Shown: positions 1 through 8,524, counted from the stretch's first letter. The stretch is 64,000 nt of DNA from Anaerolineae bacterium (GCA_020849765.1 JADLAY010000080.1:1-64000), one strand, 5' to 3'. Made by a program: numbers and translations. Notes: generated from the sequence alone by a model not told the origin.

Positions 1-119
1 AGGTCGAGCGAGTCCGCCTGCAGATCTTCCTTGAAGCGAGCTTCAGGGACGACCTTATCGGCTTCCACGCCCAGCAAATCGACCACGATGTTCGTGACAC
101 GGTCTTGAATCGATGCCAT
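1..119 (-). CDS. acpP: acyl carrier protein, N-terminal part (runs off the left edge)
   Basis: The reverse strand from 119 reads MASIQDRVTNIVVDLLGVEA and continues through KVVPEARFKEDLQADSLDL to the window edge. The QADSLDL segment is the classic 4'-phosphopantetheine attachment site of acyl carrier proteins, with Ser as the modified residue. ACP carries growing acyl chains during fatty acid synthesis in the cytoplasm. A strong ribosome binding site (GAGGAGGGG) lies a few bases upstream of the ATG on the reverse strand. About 40 residues are visible, roughly half of a normal 75-80 residue ACP. The gene is divergent from fni. The family call is firm; a specialised polyketide-type ACP cannot be excluded from this fragment. 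Confidence 0.9.
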   Translation of the reverse strand, partial: MASIQDRVTNIVVDLLGVEADKVVPEARFKEDLQADSLD

Positions 120-266
120 TGAACTTCCCCTCCTCTGCGGAGCATGTATTGGCAATGCTTATGCGCCAGATTATACAGACAATGTGCGTCGTCGCCAGTG
201 TTTGATTGAGCGCACCGTTTCGCCATCGGTTTGCGTATCAGTAGACGAACAGCGGCGGCCTTTGAA

Positions 267-295
267 TTGACACGCGACGGCCACGCCTGTAGGAT
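267..295 (+). promoter_or_regulatory. sigma70-type promoter of fni
   Basis: A perfect -35 TTGACA (267-272) is followed after 17 bases by TAGGAT (290-295, 4 of 6 matches to TATAAT). It lies about 30 bases before the fni start and points into the gene. Confidence 0.6.
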
Positions 296-325
296 TACCG
301 GCACATAAGGAAGGAACACCGTCCG

Positions 326-1366
326 ATGCCCGAAGTCACGGCGAATCCCTCGATTGAAGATCGCAAAGTCGAACACATCAAAATCAACCTCGAACGCGAC
401 GTGCAGTTTCCGCGCCTGACGACCGGGCTGGAACGATTCCGCTTCATGCACAATGCGCTGCCCGAAATCAACCTGACCGAAATCGACAGCACGGTGACGC
501 TGTTTGGCAAAACGCTCAGCGCGCCGATTCTGATCTCGTCGATGACCGGCGGCGCGGACATGGCGCACCGGCTCAACATGCGGCTGGCCGAAGCCGCCCA
601 GGCCTACGGCGTCGCCATGGGCCTCGGCTCCCAGCGCGCGGCGCTCAAGAACCCGGACGTCGCCTACAGCTACCAGGTGCGCAAGGTCGCTCCGGACATC
701 CTGCTCTTCGGCAATCTCGGCGCGGTGCAGTTCAACTACGGTTATGGTGTGGACGAGTGCCGCCGCTGCGTCGATATGATCGAGGCGGACGCGCTCATCC
801 TCCACTTCAACGTGCTGCAGGAGGCTGTCCAGCCGGAAGGCGATACCAACTTCGCCGGGCTGCTCCAGCGCGTCGAGCAGGTCTGCCGCGCGCTCGAAGT
901 GCCGGTCATCGCCAAGGAGGTCGGCTGGGGCTTCAGCGAGCAGAACTGCCGCGATCTCAAGAATGCGGGCGTCGCCGCCATCGACGTGGCGGGGAGCGGC
1001 GGCACCTCGTGGAGCGAGGTCGAGTACCACCGCGCGCCGACCGCGCTGCATGCGCGCGTGGCCGCCGCCTTTGCCGATTGGGGCATCCCGACTGCCGACG
1101 CCGTGCAGTACGCCGTCAGCGGCGCGCCCGGCCTGCCGGTCTTCGCCAGCGGCGGCCTGCGCGACGGCATCGACATCGCCAAGAGCATCGCCCTCGGCGC
1201 GACGCTTGGCGGCATCGCCGGGCCGTTCCTGAAAGCGGCCGATCACTCGACCGAGGCCGTGAGCGAATTCATCGACGAACTGACGCGCCAGATCCGCATC
1301 GCCATGCTCTGCAGCGGCGCGCGCAACATCGCCGAGCTGCAGCAGACGCCGCTGATCAAGGACTGA
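326..1366 (+). CDS. fni: type 2 isopentenyl-diphosphate delta-isomerase (FMN-dependent)
   Basis: 346 residues, the usual length for the family. Type 2 IDI interconverts isopentenyl and dimethylallyl diphosphate using reduced FMN and Mg2+, feeding isoprenoid synthesis in the cytoplasm. Visible family features are the N-terminal RKVEHIKINLERDV segment, the ISSMTGG phosphate/FMN loop near residue 75, GLGSQRAAL, the HFNVLQEAVQPEGDTNF stretch with the catalytic Gln region, AKEVGWG, the VAGSGGTSW flavin loop, and the FASGGLRDGIDIAKSIALGA phosphate-binding motif near the C-terminus. The ATG follows an AAGGAA site at about 309-314. It is followed, after a repeat-filled gap, by a polyprenyl diphosphate synthase that would use its products. 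Confidence is high because all FMN-binding loops are intact. Confidence 0.95.
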   Translation: MPEVTANPSIEDRKVEHIKINLERDVQFPRLTTGLERFRFMHNALPEINLTEIDSTVTLFGKTLSAPILISSMTGGADMAHRLNMRLAEAAQAYGVAMGLGSQRAALKNPDVAYSYQVRKVAPDILLFGNLGAVQFNYGYGVDECRRCVDMIEADALILHFNVLQEAVQPEGDTNFAGLLQRVEQVCRALEVPVIAKEVGWGFSEQNCRDLKNAGVAAIDVAGSGGTSWSEVEYHRAPTALHARVAAAFADWGIPTADAVQYAVSGAPGLPVFASGGLRDGIDIAKSIALGATLGGIAGPFLKAADHSTEAVSEFIDELTRQIRIAMLCSGARNIAELQQTPLIKD

Positions 1367-1531
1367 GAAAAAGAGTACTTGGTGCTCAGTGCTCGGTGCT
1401 CAGATAGGTGATGAGTAACGAGGTATGAGTGATGTGTTTTCGGGTTCACGGTGCCCGTTTCACAGTTCACGGTGCAGGAAGAGGCGCTCTGGGTTCCGGG
1501 TACTGGGCGATGGATGCGGCCACGGATCGGC

Positions 1532-1558
1532 GTAGGGACAGGGCGCGCCCTGTCCGCC
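1532..1558 (+). repeat. REP-like palindrome, GTAGGGACAGG type
   Basis: GTAG head followed by GGACAGGGCG pairing with CGCCCTGTCC. The same core recurs at 3412 and, inverted, at 8404. Confidence 0.7.
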
Positions 1559-1675
1559 GCTTGATTTCACCTAGCCGACCATCTTAAGCCTTCGGCGGAT
1601 GTGGTGCTCAGTCTTGAAGGTTCACCGTATGCACAAGGTGTTGAGGCGAGAGGCGACGAGTCAGTCACGTTCGAT

Positions 1676-1700
1676 GTAGGGGCGCATCGTAATGCGCCCG
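1676..1700 (+). repeat. REP-like palindrome, GTAGGGGCGCATC type
   Basis: GTAG head, then GGGCGCAT pairing with ATGCGCCC around a short centre. One of eight copies of this core in the window. Confidence 0.7.
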
Positions 1701-1752
1701 ATGGATGAAACGACGAGACAGTCATGAGTGGGTGCTGCCACGGCATCATCGC

Positions 1753-1832
1753 CGTCTGACGGGCGAGTCAGAATCTGCTTCAGCAGGCTTCCCGCACGAA
1801 CGGTTAGCCGGGCGGCTTCCAGCCCCTGGCGA
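1753..1832 (-). repeat. three-hairpin CGCCAG repeat, copy 1
   Basis: About 80 bp, nearly identical to 3211-3291 and, inverted, similar to 35332-35414. It contains CTGCTTCAGCAGG, a CGGGC...CCCGC pair and an AGCCGGGCGGCTTCCAGCC hairpin, ending in CTGGCG (CGCCAG on the reverse strand). Confidence 0.7.
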
Positions 1833-1869
1833 CTAGCGGTGCTCAAGATGGGGCTTTTCTCGTGTCATT

Positions 1870-1910
1870 GTAGGGACAGTAGCGAGCAAACGAACGAAGA
1901 ACCCTGTCCA
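1870..1910 (+). repeat. degenerate REP-like element, GTAGGGACAG type
   Basis: Begins TGTAGGGACAG and ends CCCTGTCCA, with a longer unpaired centre than the other copies. Confidence 0.5.
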
Positions 1911-2057
1911 CTCGATTGATTTCTCCTGGCCCGGTTGGATAATATCCGGCAGGTCATTTGCAGGGATGCCATTCCTGGCGTCCGTTCCCAAGACCGCATG
2001 GTTCGATCGACATGAAGTTGACGCCCTTCGCAGCGCACGAATGAGAGAAGACCACCC

Positions 2058-3068
2058 GTGATCCAGGACATCGCCCAACGCTACTTCGCCGAGATCGACC
2101 GCACGATGCGCCAGATCGTCGCCCTCGCGCCGGACGCGCCCGACCTGCACGTCATGCTCAAGTATCCGCTCGGCTGGGTCGACGAGCACGATCAGCCCTA
2201 CGACCGGGCGACCGGCAAGCGCATCCGCCCGATGGTCGTGCTGCTGTGCGCCGAGGCCGCCGGGGGCGATTGGCACGATGCCCTGCCCGCCGCCGCTGCC
2301 GTCGAGCTGCTGCACAACTTCACGCTCATCCACGACGACATCCAGGATGACAGCCCAACGCGCCACGGACGCCCGACCGTCTGGCAGATCTGGGGCCGCC
2401 CGAACGCGATCAACGCGGGCGATGCGCTGTTCACGCTCGCATACGTCGCCCTTCAACGTCTGGAGACGACCAGCACGCCGGCGGTCACGCTGGGTGCGTG
2501 GCGCATCTTCAATGAGACGATGCTCGAACTCACGCGCGGCCAGCATCTCGACATGCGCTTCGAACAGCAGGCCGACGTTTCAGTGGACGAGTACATCTCG
2601 ATGATCCGCGGCAAGACGAGCGCCCTGCTCAGCGCCTGCGCCCAGATTGGCGCGCTGGTCGGCAGCGGCGACGCCGAGACGGCCCGCCACTACGCCGAGT
2701 TCGGGCTGAATCTGGGCATCGCCTTCCAGATCCACGATGACATCCTCGGCATCTGGGGTGACGAGACCGTGACCGGCAAATCAACCGCGACCGACATCCT
2801 CTCGAAGAAGAAATCGCTGCCCGTGCTCTACGGCCTCGCCCAGAGCAACACTCTGGTCAAGATCTACGAGCGCCCGCAGTTCAGTGACGCCGACGTGCAC
2901 GAAGCCGTCGCCCTGCTCGACGCGGCGGGCGCACGCACCTACGCCACCGGCCTGGAGAACACCTACTACGAGCGCGCCCTCGCCGCCCTGGAAGCCGCAG
3001 AGCCGATTGGCGCGGCGGGCCAACTGCTGCGCGGACTTGCGGCGTGGCTGTTCGCGCGAGCGTATTGA
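2058..3068 (+). CDS. polyprenyl diphosphate synthase (trans-isoprenyl synthase family)
   Basis: 336 residues from a GTG start. The family condenses isopentenyl diphosphate onto allylic diphosphates to build geranylgeranyl or longer polyprenyl chains for quinones, carotenoids or membrane lipids. The first Asp-rich motif reads HDDIQDDSPTRHGRPTVW near residue 92, a full DDxxD with the following Arg residues; the second reads IHDDILGIWGD near residue 230. GKRIRPM near the N-terminus binds the homoallylic diphosphate, and GKSTATDILSKKKSLPVLYGL matches the conserved C-terminal Lys segment. Both Mg2+ motifs are intact, so activity is expected. The residues setting chain length do not let me name the product. 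It lies downstream of fni on the same strand but about 690 bp away, so operon membership is uncertain. Confidence 0.9.
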   Translation: MIQDIAQRYFAEIDRTMRQIVALAPDAPDLHVMLKYPLGWVDEHDQPYDRATGKRIRPMVVLLCAEAAGGDWHDALPAAAAVELLHNFTLIHDDIQDDSPTRHGRPTVWQIWGRPNAINAGDALFTLAYVALQRLETTSTPAVTLGAWRIFNETMLELTRGQHLDMRFEQQADVSVDEYISMIRGKTSALLSACAQIGALVGSGDAETARHYAEFGLNLGIAFQIHDDILGIWGDETVTGKSTATDILSKKKSLPVLYGLAQSNTLVKIYERPQFSDADVHEAVALLDAAGARTYATGLENTYYERALAALEAAEPIGAAGQLLRGLAAWLFARAY

Positions 3069-3210
3069 TGGGGGGTGCTCAGTGCTCGGTACTCGGTGCT
3101 CAGTCAAGAGTTCACGGTGGACCTGAACGTGTTCTGAGTTCCAGGTTCTGGGTTCGGAAGATGGATGTGCTGATGCAGTGAAGGAGACGCAAGCTACCCG
3201 CGCACCATCG

Positions 3211-3291
3211 TCGTCTGGCGGGCGGGTCAGAGCCTGCGTCAGCAGGCTTCCCGCACGAACAGTTAGCCGGGCGGCTTCCAGCCCCCGGCGG
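3211..3291 (-). repeat. three-hairpin CGCCAG-family repeat, copy 2
   Basis: Close match to 1753-1832 over its full length, including GCCTGCGTCAGCAGGC and AGCCGGGCGGCTTCCAGCC; ends CCCCGGCGG instead of CCCTGGCG. Confidence 0.7.
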
Positions 3292-3411
3292 CTCGGTGCC
3301 CGGTTCACTGTTACCTTCGGTGACTTCGTTTCACAGTGCGGGAGAACGGGTTCTGAGTTCGGCAAGATGGACGCTGACAGACGAGACGACAAGCAACCGT
3401 GACGAGATTTC

Positions 3412-3438
3412 GTAGGGACAGGGCGCGCCCTGTCCGCC
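3412..3438 (+). repeat. REP-like palindrome, GTAGGGACAGG type
   Basis: The same sequence as the element at 1532: GTAG head plus GGACAGGGCGCGCCCTGTCC. Confidence 0.7.
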
Positions 3439-3511
3439 CGCGCGTATCTGCGTTTCAACTCAGGTGCGGGCATCCATCCCTGTCGGTGATCTGCTCGAGG
3501 GTCGCAGCCCC

Positions 3512-3937
3512 ATGATCGACATCGTGTCACCCTATTCACCCGCCGAATGCGCCGCGCGCCTTACCCAACTCGGCAAACGCCGTGCGTTTCGTGTCAGCAT
3601 CCGCCAGACTGAGATCAGTCAATATCATTTTTCGGTGACTCGGTTGATGTATTTCAGGCGTTTTGCCATCGTGGCGGGCAATATCGCGCTGATCGATGGA
3701 GAGACGATTGTCTACGCGAAAGCGGAGTTGACCCCCAACGTAAAGTTATATTACTACGGCGTACCGATTGTATTTCTGTTTTTTGCAGTTCCCTCTTTAT
3801 TTGACAGCCAGAGAGACATCGTCGCAGTCATTTTCGGATGGCTTGTATTCGGGACTCTCATACCCGCGATGTGGATCGTCTGGAACTACTTCAAACGGCA
3901 GTTGGCGCGCACCGTAGTAGAGATACTCACTCACTAG
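3512..3937 (+). CDS. small membrane protein of unknown function
   Basis: 141 residues from the ATG at 3512, chosen over an upstream GTG at 3464 because a GAGGG site lies about 10 bases before it. I do not recognise the family. The N-terminal half is soluble and basic (LTQLGKRRAFRVSIRQ). The C-terminal half has two predicted membrane helices (VPIVFLFFAVPSLF near 87-100 and VAVIFGWLVFGTLIPAMWIVW near 107-127) and a short basic tail. The layout resembles small PH-like or YcxB-like membrane proteins, but I see no diagnostic motif. The gene sits between two repeat-containing gaps with no obvious partner, and its base composition is lower in GC than its neighbours, which hints at relaxed constraint or recent arrival. 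Confidence 0.7.
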   Translation: MIDIVSPYSPAECAARLTQLGKRRAFRVSIRQTEISQYHFSVTRLMYFRRFAIVAGNIALIDGETIVYAKAELTPNVKLYYYGVPIVFLFFAVPSLFDSQRDIVAVIFGWLVFGTLIPAMWIVWNYFKRQLARTVVEILTH

Positions 3938-4105
3938 ACTGAGCGAGGCGCTGCCTCGCCCACGATAAACCCCCATCTCTTTGTGCAGATCACGCCATTC
4001 CACCCGTGGTCCACGCACAAATCGCACGAAAATTACGGCGGCGCAACATATCTTTCAAATTAGGTGTACAGTTCTTGTTGTGCTGTTATCTCAAGGAGAG
4101 CCACT

Positions 4106-5740
4106 ATGCAGCGCACGAGAACCGCCCTTTTTCTGAGCATTGTTTGTGTTTTTGCCCTTTGCATCGGGGTCGCGTCGGTTGCGGCACAGCCGTCGCTGCC
4201 CATTTCCATCGGCCAGAACGCCCAGGGCACGCTGAGCCAACAGCAGCCCACCGCGGAATTCGTCCTGACGATCAGCACGCCGCAGGTCATCACGATGCAG
4301 GCGCTTTCGCTGACGGCCGGGTTCGCACCCGCCTTCAGCGTCCTGGCGCCGTCGGGTGTCGTCGTGGCGACCAACGCCAACCCGGATGACGCCAACCTGA
4401 TCGCCAGCACCATCAATCTGACTGAGACCGGCGCCTACTCGATCCTGATCCAGCGCGCGAGTGCGGGCTTCGGTCAGTTCGTGGTGACGGTGGAGCCAGG
4501 CGCACCGGCCGCCCCGCCGATCCCGATCAACCTGGGGCAGGTCGTCAACGATAGCGTCGACGGGCAAACGTCGCTGCGCAACTACGGTTTCGCCGCCTCG
4601 CCGAGCGAGCCGATCGTCCTCAACGTGAGCGCGCCGCCCGGCAGCCTGTCCGGCCCCAATGTCACCCTGCGCGATGCCGCCAGCAATGAGACGCTGGCTT
4701 ACGGCAGCGCACGCCTGCTCGGCATCAGCTTCCGCATCCCGCCGGGGCAGGATCTGTACGAGGTGGTCATCAGCAGCAGCGGCGCTGCGGGCCAGGAAGC
4801 CTTCTCACTCTGCGTTGGCACCGAGAGCGGCAGCGCGCCCTGCCCGGCCACGGTCACCGCCTTCGTCGCGCCGATTGCGACGGCACTGCCCTCTCAGCCC
4901 ACACCGACGAACTTCGTCCCGGTCAGCATTCCAGCCAATGGCCCTTGCCAGGTTGCCTCGGCCAGCGGCGCGGTCATCAACGTGCGCGCCGCGCCAACCA
5001 CCACCAGTGACGTCATCGGGCGCCTGAACCCGACGGCGACCGCGCTCGTCCTCGGCAGGCTGCCGGATGGCACCTGGTACCAGGTCAGCCTGAACGGCGT
5101 CACCGGTTGGATTGCGACCTCGGTTGTCGTCGCCGGTGGCACCTGCGGCACGCTGCCTGTCGTCGCCCCGACCAGCCCTGCGACGCCCACGACGAACCTG
5201 ACGACGACCGCCACACCAACGCCGACCACAAACCTGACGGCCACGGCGACCTTCACCCCGACCATCACGCTCTCACCCACATATACCTACACCCCCACGC
5301 CGACGCTTACACCCGCCGCTGTTGCGACGCTGAACTTCAGCCTGCCGCCCAACTACGGTTCGACGGCACTGACGTCCGGCTTTGTCCCCGATCCGTACAC
5401 GATCGGCATCACCGCGGGTGGCCCGGTCAACGTCAGCTATCTGGGCGGCGGATGCACCGGTTTCGCGACCTCGGCGCCAGACTTCTCCGTCAACTACACG
5501 TCGGGTGCTTTCCCAACGCTGCGCATGTACTTCATCGGCAGCGGTGATACGACCATGGTCATCAACGCACCGAATGGCTCCTACTACTGCGTCGATGATT
5601 CATTCGGCACGCTCAACCCGACCATCGATTTCAACACGCCGTCGAGTGGTCGCTACGACATCTGGATCGGCAGCTATGCTTCCGGCACATTCGTCAGCGG
5701 CACACTCTACGTGACCGAAAACACGGGCAACCATCCGTAA
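4106..5740 (+). CDS. secreted SH3b-domain protein with Thr/Pro-rich linker
   Basis: 544 residues from the ATG at 4106, which follows CAAGGAG by about ten bases; an in-frame ATG at 4064 has no such site. A signal peptide ends at VAAQ (residue ~29). Two beta-rich segments follow (about 30-150 and 150-265) that look like PPC-type pre-peptidase C-terminal domains (SIGQNAQGTLSQQQPTAEF; YSILIQRAS). A bacterial SH3 (SH3b) domain occupies about 275-345 (INVRAAPTTTSDVIGRL, WYQVSLNGVTGWIATSVV), flanked by two Cys that may pair. A low-complexity TPTTNLTATATFTPT linker leads to a C-terminal beta domain with Cys. SH3b domains bind cell-wall peptides or glycans, so an extracytoplasmic surface role is inferred. 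No catalytic domain is visible. Confidence 0.8.
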   Translation: MQRTRTALFLSIVCVFALCIGVASVAAQPSLPISIGQNAQGTLSQQQPTAEFVLTISTPQVITMQALSLTAGFAPAFSVLAPSGVVVATNANPDDANLIASTINLTETGAYSILIQRASAGFGQFVVTVEPGAPAAPPIPINLGQVVNDSVDGQTSLRNYGFAASPSEPIVLNVSAPPGSLSGPNVTLRDAASNETLAYGSARLLGISFRIPPGQDLYEVVISSSGAAGQEAFSLCVGTESGSAPCPATVTAFVAPIATALPSQPTPTNFVPVSIPANGPCQVASASGAVINVRAAPTTTSDVIGRLNPTATALVLGRLPDGTWYQVSLNGVTGWIATSVVVAGGTCGTLPVVAPTSPATPTTNLTTTATPTPTTNLTATATFTPTITLSPTYTYTPTPTLTPAAVATLNFSLPPNYGSTALTSGFVPDPYTIGITAGGPVNVSYLGGGCTGFATSAPDFSVNYTSGAFPTLRMYFIGSGDTTMVINAPNGSYYCVDDSFGTLNPTIDFNTPSSGRYDIWIGSYASGTFVSGTLYVTENTGNHP

Positions 5741-5797
5741 AGGCAGGGGGGGCGCGCGGTTGTAGACAGACCGTGCGCCCGCCATATCCGTATGCAA

Positions 5798-5823
5798 GGG
5801 CGCATCGTGATGCGCCCCTACAC
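5798..5823 (-). repeat. REP-like palindrome, GTAGGGGCGCATC type
   Basis: GGGCGCATCGTGATGCGCCC followed by CTACA, so the GTAG head is on the reverse strand. Confidence 0.7.
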
Positions 5824-5830
5824 AGGCGCT

Positions 5831-5855
5831 GTGGGGACGTGCGAAAGCGCGTCCG
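5831..5855 (+). repeat. degenerate REP-like palindrome, GGACG type
   Basis: GTGGGGACGTGC pairs with GCGCGTCCGC around GAAA, directly beside the element at 5798. Confidence 0.45.
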
Positions 5856-5883
5856 CCCTCTCGTTCACAACCCCCACAAAAGA

Positions 5884-5912
5884 TTGAACCATGGACGGTC
5901 TCTGCGTACTAT
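5884..5912 (+). promoter_or_regulatory. sigma70-type promoter of the esterase gene
   Basis: TTGAAC (5884-5889), 17 bases, TACTAT (5907-5912). Transcription would start near 5919, about 17 bases before the chosen ATG, which supports the 5936 start. Confidence 0.6.
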
Positions 5913-5935
5913 TTGTCAGCAGAAGGAGATCGATC

Positions 5936-6898
5936 ATGATCAGATATGTCTTGCTCGCCCTACTCATGCTGTTGACGTTCTCATCCGCCGCCGCGCAGGA
6001 TGTTCCCACCCCCAGCCCGACCCGCCCACCCATGGACGAAACGCCGTTTGAAGACCGTGAATACGACCTGTTCCTGCCCCAACGCGACGCGGACGACGAC
6101 GCCTTGATGCCGCTGCTGTTCGTCCTCCATGGCGCCAGTGGCAGCGGCCCCGGCACACGCCAATGGCTCGGTTTCGACGACCTGGCTCAGGCAGCGGGCT
6201 TCGCTGTCGTCTACCCGACCGGCGTCGCCAACAACTGGGACTTCGGCGGCGGCATTCGCACCGCGGACGGCCTCATCCTCAGCGACGACGTCAGCTATCT
6301 CGTCTGGCTGGCGGAGCAGCTCGAGGCCGAGTACCCGATCGACAGCGCTCGCGTCTACGCGACCGGCATGTCCAACGGCGCACAGATGGCCTATTACCTC
6401 GCCTGCCAGGCGCCGGAGACATTCGCCGCGGTGGCCGGGGTCGCCGCGCCCTTGAGCGGTGCGACGGCGGCGCGCTGTGCGCAAAGCTCGATCTCCGTGC
6501 TCATGGTGCACGGCACGCTCGACCCGATCCTGTACTGGCAGCCGCAGTACACCACCAACGGACAGGTGATCAGCCTGGGCGCGACCGGCACGCTCGAATT
6601 CTGGGCACAGCGCAACCGCTGCAACGTCGAAGATGATGCCATCGTCGTCGAAGAGATCCCCGACGCCGACCCGGACGACGGCTCGACCATCCGCCACGTC
6701 GCGCTCGACGACTGCGCCGACCATACGAACGTCCAGTTCTACGGTGTGATCGGCGGCGGGCATACCTGGCCGGGCCATCCGCTCGACATCTCGATCGACC
6801 TGGGGCCGACCAACATGGACATCGACGCGACCGCCCTCATCCTCGACTGGCTGCAAGGGCTGAACGCCCCGGCCAGCGACGAGGCCGACGCAAGCTGA
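5936..6898 (+). CDS. secreted PHB depolymerase / feruloyl esterase-like alpha/beta hydrolase (LpqC type)
   Basis: 320 residues from 5936, preceded by AGAAGGAG. The N-terminal MIRYVLLALLMLLTFSSAAA is a signal peptide. The mature part is an alpha/beta hydrolase of the esterase PHB family (COG3509): FVLHGASGSGP gives the oxyanion-loop HG, YATGMSNGAQMAYYLAC holds the nucleophile Ser in GxSxG, VMVHGTLDPILYW-like sequence holds the Asp, and GGGHTWPG holds the catalytic His. The full triad is present. The family hydrolyses poly(3-hydroxybutyrate) oligomers or feruloyl-sugar esters outside the cytoplasm; the substrate cannot be chosen from sequence. The gene stands alone between repeat elements and a propeller protein and has its own promoter. 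Confidence 0.88.
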   Translation: MIRYVLLALLMLLTFSSAAAQDVPTPSPTRPPMDETPFEDREYDLFLPQRDADDDALMPLLFVLHGASGSGPGTRQWLGFDDLAQAAGFAVVYPTGVANNWDFGGGIRTADGLILSDDVSYLVWLAEQLEAEYPIDSARVYATGMSNGAQMAYYLACQAPETFAAVAGVAAPLSGATAARCAQSSISVLMVHGTLDPILYWQPQYTTNGQVISLGATGTLEFWAQRNRCNVEDDAIVVEEIPDADPDDGSTIRHVALDDCADHTNVQFYGVIGGGHTWPGHPLDISIDLGPTNMDIDATALILDWLQGLNAPASDEADAS

Positions 6899-6967
6899 CC
6901 ATTGCCTGCGCAATGACCGCTCGTTCGGCCTCATCAATTGCTCTGTATCTGGGCTGAGCACAGGCGG

Positions 6968-6973
6968 TATACT
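6968..6973 (+). promoter_or_regulatory. possible -10 element (TATACT) before the propeller gene
   Basis: TATACT matches the -10 consensus at five positions, with no good -35 at 16-18 bases upstream. A start near 6980 would give a leader of about 33 bases to the ATG at 7013. Confidence 0.3.
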
Positions 6974-7012
6974 TGACGTCATCTTGGAGTGAGAATTCGT
7001 TGGTCGTCGCCC

Positions 7013-8092
7013 ATGTTATTCACGCGCATCTTTGGCCGTTTCGCCCTGCTCTTGATCGCCCCGCTGGCGCTCGTCATCGTCGTGACGCGTCTGGTCGCGC
7101 CGCTTATGCCGCAGGACGGTCAGATCGCATTCAGCGGAGCGCTGGGTGACGTCGAAACGCTCTACCTGCTCGATCTGACTCACCAGCAGGTACATCCGCT
7201 CGCGCGGGATGCCTTCGCGGCGCGCCTGCCGGGCTGGTCGCCGGATGGTGCGCGCCTGGCCTTCGCCGATTCGGGTGGGCGCATCTTCTGGGACACGGTC
7301 TTCGTCAAGGATATGGCCGCGCTGCCGGAGATGGCGCTGCCCGACGATCCCGATGGCGGCGGCCAGGTGACCGAGCCGCCGGTCTGGTCGCCGGACGCGG
7401 ACTCGATCGTTGTCTCGTACGCGCCGGGCCGTGAAATCGGCCAGGGCGACGTGCGCCTCGTCCACTACGGGTCGAAGAACGCCAACATCAGCACGCTGCC
7501 ACTGCCGAGCACCCGCGCCAACAATCACGCCCTGCGCTGGCTGCCGGATGGTCGCCTGCTCTACGTGCTGGTCGAAAATGACCGCGTCCGCCTGGACGAA
7601 ATCGACCTCGCCAATCTGTCCATCCACACGCTGCAAGAATGGGATTTCGACGTCACCAGCACCTGGCAGCCCGTTATCGCGCCCGACGGCGAGAAGTTCG
7701 TCATCTCCGCCACTCGCCCGAACGCGCTGACGTCCGATCTGTATGTGTTCGAGCGCGGCGTGCCGGACGTGATCGACATCACCCAGCTCAACACCAGCAA
7801 TGAGACGCAGCCCGTCTGGTCGTCCGATAGCACCCAGCTCGCCTACAAGCTGCTCAACGGGAGCAGCCAGTACGTCGTCGTCACCGCTGCCGACGGGAGC
7901 CATGCGCGTATGTTGTTCGAGCACGACAGCATGCGCATCAGCGATCTGAACTGGTCGCCGGATGACACACGCGTGTCGTTCGTGCTCAGCCCGATTGGCG
8001 AGCGCTATCTGTGCATCGTCACAGTGGATACTGCCGCGCTTGACTGCCCCTACGCGGGCGGCGGCGTCAGCGAACCCGTCTGGCGGCCATAG
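7013..8092 (+). CDS. membrane-anchored TolB/PD40 beta-propeller protein
   Basis: 359 residues from the ATG at 7013; an in-frame GTG at 6989 would add eight residues. Neither start has a clear ribosome site. One N-terminal hydrophobic helix (FALLLIAPLALVIVVTRLV) serves as a signal anchor. The rest is a series of WD40-like PD40 blades with the hallmark pattern of W-S-P-D-G followed by hydrophobic strands: PGWSPDGARLAFA near residue 76, PVWSPDADSIVVSYA, LRWLPDGRLLYVL, PVIAPDGEKFVISA, PVWSSDSTQLAYK, LNWSPDDTRVSFVLS. That gives six or seven blades, enough to close a propeller. TolB-type propellers are usually protein-binding modules facing the periplasm or outside. No enzymatic domain is attached and no Tol system is nearby, so the partner is unknown. 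Confidence 0.8.
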   Translation: MLFTRIFGRFALLLIAPLALVIVVTRLVAPLMPQDGQIAFSGALGDVETLYLLDLTHQQVHPLARDAFAARLPGWSPDGARLAFADSGGRIFWDTVFVKDMAALPEMALPDDPDGGGQVTEPPVWSPDADSIVVSYAPGREIGQGDVRLVHYGSKNANISTLPLPSTRANNHALRWLPDGRLLYVLVENDRVRLDEIDLANLSIHTLQEWDFDVTSTWQPVIAPDGEKFVISATRPNALTSDLYVFERGVPDVIDITQLNTSNETQPVWSSDSTQLAYKLLNGSSQYVVVTAADGSHARMLFEHDSMRISDLNWSPDDTRVSFVLSPIGERYLCIVTVDTAALDCPYAGGGVSEPVWRP

Positions 8093-8265
8093 CGAATAGT
8101 AATGAGTAATGCGTGATGAGTGTTGAGGTGCTCAGTACTCGGTGCTCAGTGCTCAGTTTGGACTGGTTCACGGTGCGACTGAATACGTTCTGAGTTCCGA
8201 GTACTGGGTTCTGATGGATCGAGCAAATAGGATGGGCATGATCAGCGCTTTGATGGGCTGTTTTC

Positions 8266-8318
8266 CAGCGCCTTTAGTGCGCTTGATTACCGTCAGCCGG
8301 GCGTTTCAACGTCCGGCA
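8266..8318 (+). repeat. GCGCCTTCAGTGCGCTTGATT-family element, copy 1
   Basis: CAGCGCCTTTAGTGCGCTTGA, then a short spacer, then AGCCGGGCGTTTCAACGTCC, a hairpin. Related copies at 17447-17497 and, inverted, 61653-61705. Confidence 0.6.
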
Positions 8319-8403
8319 AGCACAAGCATGAATCATGTCAATTTGAACTGGTTTCTCCATCAGGGCTCAGATAGTGACCTGATGATGAGCGGCGAATTCG
8401 GAT

Positions 8404-8427
8404 GGACAGGGCGCGGCCTGTCCCTAC
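8404..8427 (-). repeat. REP-like palindrome, GTAGGGACAGG type, inverted
   Basis: GGACAGGGCGCGGCCTGTCC followed by CTAC, which places the GTAG head on the reverse strand. Confidence 0.65.
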
Positions 8428-8524
8428 CTGGAACGTCCTTAAACGCACCGTGCACGGTGAACCGGGCGCCGTGAACCAATCCTGACTGAGCACCGAGCAC
8501 TGAGCACCCAGTACTCCAATCCCC

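Larger units (their letters stand above)
1367..2057. repeat. repeat-filled intergenic block between fni and the polyprenyl synthase
   Basis: No convincing gene. Period-7 arrays occupy 1382-1403 (GTGCTCA-like units), 1408-1434 (GTGATGA/GTAACGA-like) and 1444-1478 (GTTCACG-like). GTAG-headed palindromes lie at 1532-1558, 1676-1700 and 1870-1910, a degenerate copy of the GCTTGATT element at 1559-1600, and a three-hairpin element at 1753-1832. Confidence 0.75.
3069..3511. repeat. repeat-filled intergenic block after the polyprenyl synthase
   Basis: No convincing gene. Heptamer arrays lie at 3075-3103 and 3131-3158 (GTTCTGA-like units), with GTTCACG-like pieces at 3110-3120 and about 3302-3340. 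A three-hairpin element is at 3211-3291 and a REP-like palindrome at 3412-3438. Confidence 0.75.
8093..8524. repeat. repeat-filled gap between the convergent propeller gene and hemW
   Basis: No convincing gene. Heptamer arrays at 8096-8126 (GTAATGA-like), 8128-8157 (GTGCTCA-like), 8187-8213 (GTTCTGA-like) and 8484-8515 (reverse strand). A GCGCCTT element is at 8266-8318, a REP-like palindrome at 8404-8427 and GTTCACG-like remnants near 8447-8475. Confidence 0.75.

Noticed and set aside
1382..1403. Short direct repeats that look like a CRISPR remnant
   Set aside because: Units are seven bases long, contiguous and degenerate, with no spacers.
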